From positions 1-9,133 of the forward strand of contig DFJS01000089.1 of NCBI GenBank assembly GCA_002373165.1: a DNA stretch of 9,133 nucleotides. Direction: 5' to 3'. Below are positions 6,727 to 9,133 of this stretch, piece by piece; within the stretch, counting starts at the first letter, position 1; every line of letters starts with the position of its first letter. The notes beneath the pieces were generated by a model. That model was not told the origin of the DNA, searched no databases, and saw only the letters and a list, made by a program, of their open reading frames with translations. The translations under genes and the position numbers were made by a program. The DNA is from Ruminococcus sp. UBA3665 (GTDB taxonomy: Bacteria; Bacillota; Clostridia; Oscillospirales; Ruminococcaceae).

Positions 6727-8490
6727 TTATGCACCTACTTTCCAGTTGACAGAGCGTGTATAATCTTCAAACATCTGCCTGTAAAGACCGTTTTTCTGCA
6801 TGAGAGCCTCATGTGTACCGCTTTCGCAGACAGTGCCGTCTTTCAGCACATAAATGCAGTCAGCATGAATTACTGTACTGAGTCTGTGTGCAATCATGAT
6901 AAGCGTTTTTCCTTTGGCGAGTTCAGAAAATGCTGTCTGCACTTTCATTTCATTATCAGGGTCAGCGAAGGCAGTCGCTTCATCCAGAATGATAATCGGC
7001 GCATTTTTCAGAATCGCACGGGCGATGGCAATTCTCTGCTGTTCACCGCCGGAAAGATGAATGCCCTTTGCTCCGATGACAGTATGCACACCGTCGGGCA
7101 GTTTTTCGATAATATCCATGCACTGTGCCATTTCAAGAGCCTGCATGACTTCGGCTTCTGCCGCATCCGGACGGGAAAGACGGACATTCTCCAGAATTGA
7201 TTTTTTCAGCAGCCGGCTGTCCTGAAAGACAAACGAAATTTTCTGCATCAGCATTTCCTGCGGAATACTGCGGATATCCACACCGCCAATCTGAATGGAA
7301 CCTTCTGTGACATCAAAAAATCTTGCAATCAGTTCCGCCGTGGTTGTCTTGCCTCCGCCGGAAGGCCCTACCAGTGCGATATGTTCGCCGCTCCTGATTT
7401 TAAAATTCAGATGCTGAACGGCATCGGTACCGGAATCTTTATACCGGAAACTGACATCAGACAGTGTCACAGAATTATCTTCCGGAATTTTTGAATTTTC
7501 TGCATTTTTCAGCGGCTGAATATCAAAAATAGTATCAATGCGCTTGAGAGCATCCACAACAACCATTTCCTGTTCGCCGGAATAGGCGATTTTCGTCAGC
7601 GTGACCGTGAAAAGCGGCGTGACAATAATATAATACATGATATTTAAAATCACTTCCGGAGTCACGCCGTTTCGGGAAAACAGAAATGCTGACAATACCA
7701 GGAATACAAAAACTGCATTGATACTGGTCATGAATTTTACCATCGGCATCCGGAGCATAAGGGTGTATTCTGTCGCCCATTTTCCATAATCATCAATAGC
7801 TTTCTTGAATCTTCTGAAAGAATGCACAGACTGTCCGAACACTTTCACAACCGGAATTCCTCTGACATATTCCGTTGCCTCACTGCTCATCGTGTCAAGA
7901 GCATTCTGATATTCTGCCATTTTTTCCTGCATTCCCTTTCCCATCATGCTCATCATGAATGCGAATCCAATCAAAGCCGGAATCAGACAAATCAGACCGA
8001 TTTTCCAGTCGAACACGACAAGCAGAGCCAGTAAGCCGACCGGAGTTGCCGCCGCAACAGCTTTATCCGGAAGATTGTGGGCAATATACGTTTCTGTTGC
8101 TGCGGTAGAATCATTGACAGTACGGCGGATTTTTCCGGTTCCGTCCTCATCGAATACGCCTAAGGGCAGTGTCAGAATCTGCCGCATCAGACGGCTTCTC
8201 ATATTTGCCTGCACTCTGAATGCAGCGATATGTGTACAGAACAGTGCCGCAATATAGAGCAGCAATGCAAGGACGGTCATTCCGACCGCCTGCCATGCGA
8301 TTGACGGAATCTGTGACAATGCTTCGCCTTTGACGGCAATGCGAATCATCTTCCAGATGTCATAAAACGGAAGCAGTCCGGCAAAGGCACTCAATGCCGC
8401 CAGAATGCGTCCGGCTGTGATGAGATGCCGGAAGTTTCCGGCATATTCATTCAGAATTTTCATAATATTCGGGTTATTTTCTGTTTTCAT
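6727..8490 (-). CDS. ABC half-transporter, exporter fold (TMD-NBD), first subunit of pair
   Basis: 587 residues with membrane domain then ATPase. Hydrophobic spans lie near 24-42, 67-90, 145-162, 164-181, 252-272 and 280-297. A coupling-helix region includes FDEDGTGKIRRTVND (about 113-127). The ATPase has Walker A GPSGGGKTT (375-383), Q-loop Gln423, signature LSGGE (479-483), Walker B IIILDE (499-504) and His535. The D-loop is AFADP, a mild departure from the usual SALD. The start is set by AAGGAG (8498-8503) 7 nt upstream of ATG 8490. It is the first gene of a two-gene operon. The leader carries the 18-bp operator shared with the surface-protein gene. With its partner it probably forms a heterodimer. 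Iron-linked exporter-fold pairs (YbtPQ, IrtAB) import metallophores; that role here is inference from the operator, and a drug or peptide exporter remains possible. Confidence 0.92.
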   Translation of the reverse strand: MKTENNPNIMKILNEYAGNFRHLITAGRILAALSAFAGLLPFYDIWKMIRIAVKGEALSQIPSIAWQAVGMTVLALLLYIAALFCTHIAAFRVQANMRSRLMRQILTLPLGVFDEDGTGKIRRTVNDSTAATETYIAHNLPDKAVAAATPVGLLALLVVFDWKIGLICLIPALIGFAFMMSMMGKGMQEKMAEYQNALDTMSSEATEYVRGIPVVKVFGQSVHSFRRFKKAIDDYGKWATEYTLMLRMPMVKFMTSINAVFVFLVLSAFLFSRNGVTPEVILNIMYYIIVTPLFTVTLTKIAYSGEQEMVVVDALKRIDTIFDIQPLKNAENSKIPEDNSVTLSDVSFRYKDSGTDAVQHLNFKIRSGEHIALVGPSGGGKTTTAELIARFFDVTEGSIQIGGVDIRSIPQEMLMQKISFVFQDSRLLKKSILENVRLSRPDAAEAEVMQALEMAQCMDIIEKLPDGVHTVIGAKGIHLSGGEQQRIAIARAILKNAPIIILDEATAFADPDNEMKVQTAFSELAKGKTLIMIAHRLSTVIHADCIYVLKDGTVCESGTHEALMQKNGLYRQMFEDYTRSVNWKVGA

Positions 8491-8497
8491 ACAAATT

Positions 8498-8503
8498 CTC
8501 CTT
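8498..8503 (-). promoter_or_regulatory. Ribosome binding site of the first ABC gene
   Basis: AAGGAG on the minus strand (complement CTCCTT) lies 7 nt before ATG 8490, an ideal Shine-Dalgarno. The same element is present in the upstream duplicated leader (8662-8667) and, with different flanks, at 8582-8587. Confidence 0.85.
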
Positions 8504-8505
8504 TT

Positions 8506-8527
8506 GATTAGCTTTAGCTAACTTATA
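8506..8527 (-). promoter_or_regulatory. Operator and probable -10 region of the ABC operon
   Basis: Minus strand AGTTAGCTAAAGCTAATC (complement of 8506-8523) is the same palindromic box as at 4805-4822, differing at two of 18 positions. A -10-like TATAAG (complement of 8522-8527) abuts it, so a bound repressor would cover the start site, as at the surface gene. I see no convincing -35 at 16-18 bp, so the promoter call is weaker than the operator call, or the promoter needs an activator. Confidence 0.65.
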
Positions 8528-8536
8528 CTGGCAATG

Positions 8537-8642
8537 ATTTCTGATTTACTATAAATCACTATGAATTTTCCATAATACATTCTCCTTATCAAATATTTTT
8601 TAAATAGGCTGACAACAGTCACAGACGGCTTTTAAACATAGA
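8537..8642. other. Spacer between the two leader copies: palindrome and spare start site
   Basis: This AT-rich stretch holds no full gene. It contains a 6-bp inverted repeat with a 3-nt gap (GATTTA 8543-8548, TAAATC 8552-8557) just upstream of the ABC -10 region, a possible protein site. It also has a good Shine-Dalgarno (AAGGAG, complement of 8582-8587) 8 nt before an ATG at 8573 that reads only M-E-N-S before TAG. The latter looks like a third decayed gene start or chance. No convincing terminator is visible. Confidence 0.45.
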
Positions 8643-8654
8643 TTCTGTTTTCAT
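8619..8654 (-). pseudogene. 11-codon dead-end reading frame after the distal leader copy
   Basis: AAGGAG (complement of 8662-8667) precedes an ATG at 8654 that encodes M-K-T-E as in the ABC gene, then S-M-F-K-S-R-L and a TGA. The first four codons are duplicated sequence and the rest is unrelated. It is most simply the remnant of a gene start, perhaps of a lost ABC paralogue. A translated leader peptide is possible but unsupported. Confidence 0.4.
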
Positions 8655-8700
8655 ACAGATTCTCCTTTTGATTAGCCTTAGCTAACTCATGCTGGCAATG
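8643..8700 (-). repeat. Duplicated leader block, distal decayed copy
   Basis: This is the partner of 8479-8536, 54 of 58 bases identical. The operator and AAGGAG are kept, but the -10 equivalent has become CATGAG, so it probably lacks promoter activity. The block ends at 8700, exactly where the transposase remnant begins, which suggests the junction formed by insertion or recombination. It could be the head of a lost paralogous gene or a local duplication. Confidence 0.9.
8670..8687 (-). promoter_or_regulatory. Third copy of the 18-bp operator
   Basis: Minus strand AGTTAGCTAAGGCTAATC differs from the ABC operator at one position. Its TTAG-N6-CTAA core is intact. Two boxes 164 bp apart upstream of one operon could allow cooperative binding or looping; alternatively this one is a passive relic of the duplication. 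Confidence 0.65.
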
Positions 8701-9133
8701 TATCACAGAAACGCCAGTGAGAATCTGGCTGAAAAAAAGGTATCAGTACAGAAAAACAAAAGCAGTACCAGCAAAAGCAAAGGATACTGCTGGAGTCAGA
8801 AACCTGTTTCCATTCCGTCAGGATACGGAAGAAAGCGTATGGATGTTCTGGGTTTTCTGGATGCTGTGACACATCAGGTGCTGAAAGTAATGGAAACTGC
8901 TGCTCATTATGAAATTGTGCTTGTTTTTCTCCCACCATATTCTTCAAATCTGAATCTGATTGAACGCTTCTGGAAATTTCTGAGAAAGGATCTGCTTTCC
9001 GTACGGTATTATGATTCCTTTGACCAATTTTTTAATGCAATTTCAGAATTTGCAGACAATGCCTCTGCTGAAACTTCCCCCTTTGTTTGCAGGCTAACCC
9101 TGTGCGTCCCACGGTTATGACAAATTTGCTGGC
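8701..9133 (+). pseudogene. Decayed IS630-family transposase, internally deleted and frameshifted
   Basis: Three blocks of an IS630-type DDE transposase survive. From about 8702 one frame reads ETPVRIWLKKRYQYRK then KAVPAKA, the end of the N-terminal helix-turn-helix region. A different frame then reads GYCWSQ and SGYGRKRMDVLGFLDAVTH (about 8785-8890), the segment after the first catalytic Asp. Without a stop it jumps to VLVFLPPYSSNLNLIERFWKF (about 8910-8990), which holds the catalytic Glu. The regions with the first Asp (usually DAAHF-like) and the second Asp (usually LDNARYQ-like) are missing. An open frame 8689-9120 (143 codons) joins the last two blocks, but its first codons are duplicated leader and out-of-frame sequence. 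The C-terminus may also be frameshifted near 9053: the other frame ends LLKLPPLFAG then TAA at 9095-9097. It cannot encode an active transposase. No clear terminal inverted repeats are seen. Confidence 0.8.

Larger units (their letters stand above)
8479..8536 (-). repeat. Duplicated leader block, gene-proximal copy
   Basis: This 58-bp block spans the -10 region, operator, ribosome binding site, ATG and first codons (M-K-T-E) of the first ABC gene. It recurs 164 bp upstream (8643-8700) with four differences, all transitions (8494, 8513, 8524, 8527). This copy drives the intact gene and keeps the better -10 (TATAAG). Confidence 0.9.

Noticed and set aside
6811..7200. 129-codon plus-strand frame opposite the ATPase domain of the first ABC gene
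   Set aside because: It is a shadow of the highly constrained Walker/signature region; the product is His/Cys/Phe-rich and resembles no family.
8687..8947. 86-codon minus-strand frame at the right edge
   Set aside because: It is antisense to the transposase blocks, which read clearly on the plus strand; its product has no family features.
9090..9112. GGCTAACC near the right end as a fourth operator
   Set aside because: Only one half-site is present (CTAA without a TTAG partner at 6 bp), and it lies within IS-derived sequence.
8691..9133. GCTGGC at both 8691-8696 and 9128-9133 as terminal repeats of the IS
   Set aside because: The two are in direct, not inverted, orientation, are only 6 bp long, and their flanks do not match; the left one belongs to the duplicated leader.

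Overview
The window looks like a chromosomal piece of a low-GC Gram-positive gut or rumen anaerobe, most likely a Ruminococcus-like member of the Oscillospiraceae/Clostridia. The reasons are an LPXTG cell-wall-anchored surface protein with a Thr/Glu/Pro linker, strong AGGAG-type ribosome binding sites, and an IS630-type transposase remnant. The genus is an inference from style, not a demonstrated match.

Layout, left to right. Bases 1-95 are the last 30 codons of an unrecognised plus-strand gene. Next is an intrinsic terminator hairpin, best placed to end transcription arriving from the right on the minus strand. Bases 218-4777 (minus) encode a 1519-residue secreted protein. It has a signal peptide, an FMN_bind domain with an intact flavinylation motif (DAVSGAT), three large GLUG-type beta-helix modules, a second FMN_bind-like domain lacking the attachment motif, a TEP-rich linker, and an LPQTG sortase anchor. 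Its promoter is near-consensus, and a palindromic 18-bp operator lies over the predicted transcription start. Bases 4983-8490 (minus) encode two full-length ABC half-transporters, back to back with a 1-bp gap under the preferred start, presumably forming a heterodimer.

The ABC leader carries the same 18-bp operator. A 58-bp block of it (operator, ribosome binding site, start codon and first codons) is repeated 164 bp upstream at 93% identity, where it now heads an 11-codon dead-end reading frame. The right edge (about 8701-9133) is a decayed IS630-family transposase whose two deletions removed the first two catalytic Asp regions. The IS sequence begins exactly where the duplicated leader ends.

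Working model (inference): the shared operator resembles DtxR/IdeR-family iron boxes, with GTTAG/CTAAC arms. The two transcription units may therefore form one metal-responsive regulon, in which a wall-anchored flavoprotein does extracytosolic redox chemistry (for example on ferric iron or a chelate) and a YbtPQ/IrtAB-like ABC pair moves the related metallophore. No ApbE flavin transferase, sortase or DtxR-like regulator gene lies in the window, so all three would have to be elsewhere in the genome.
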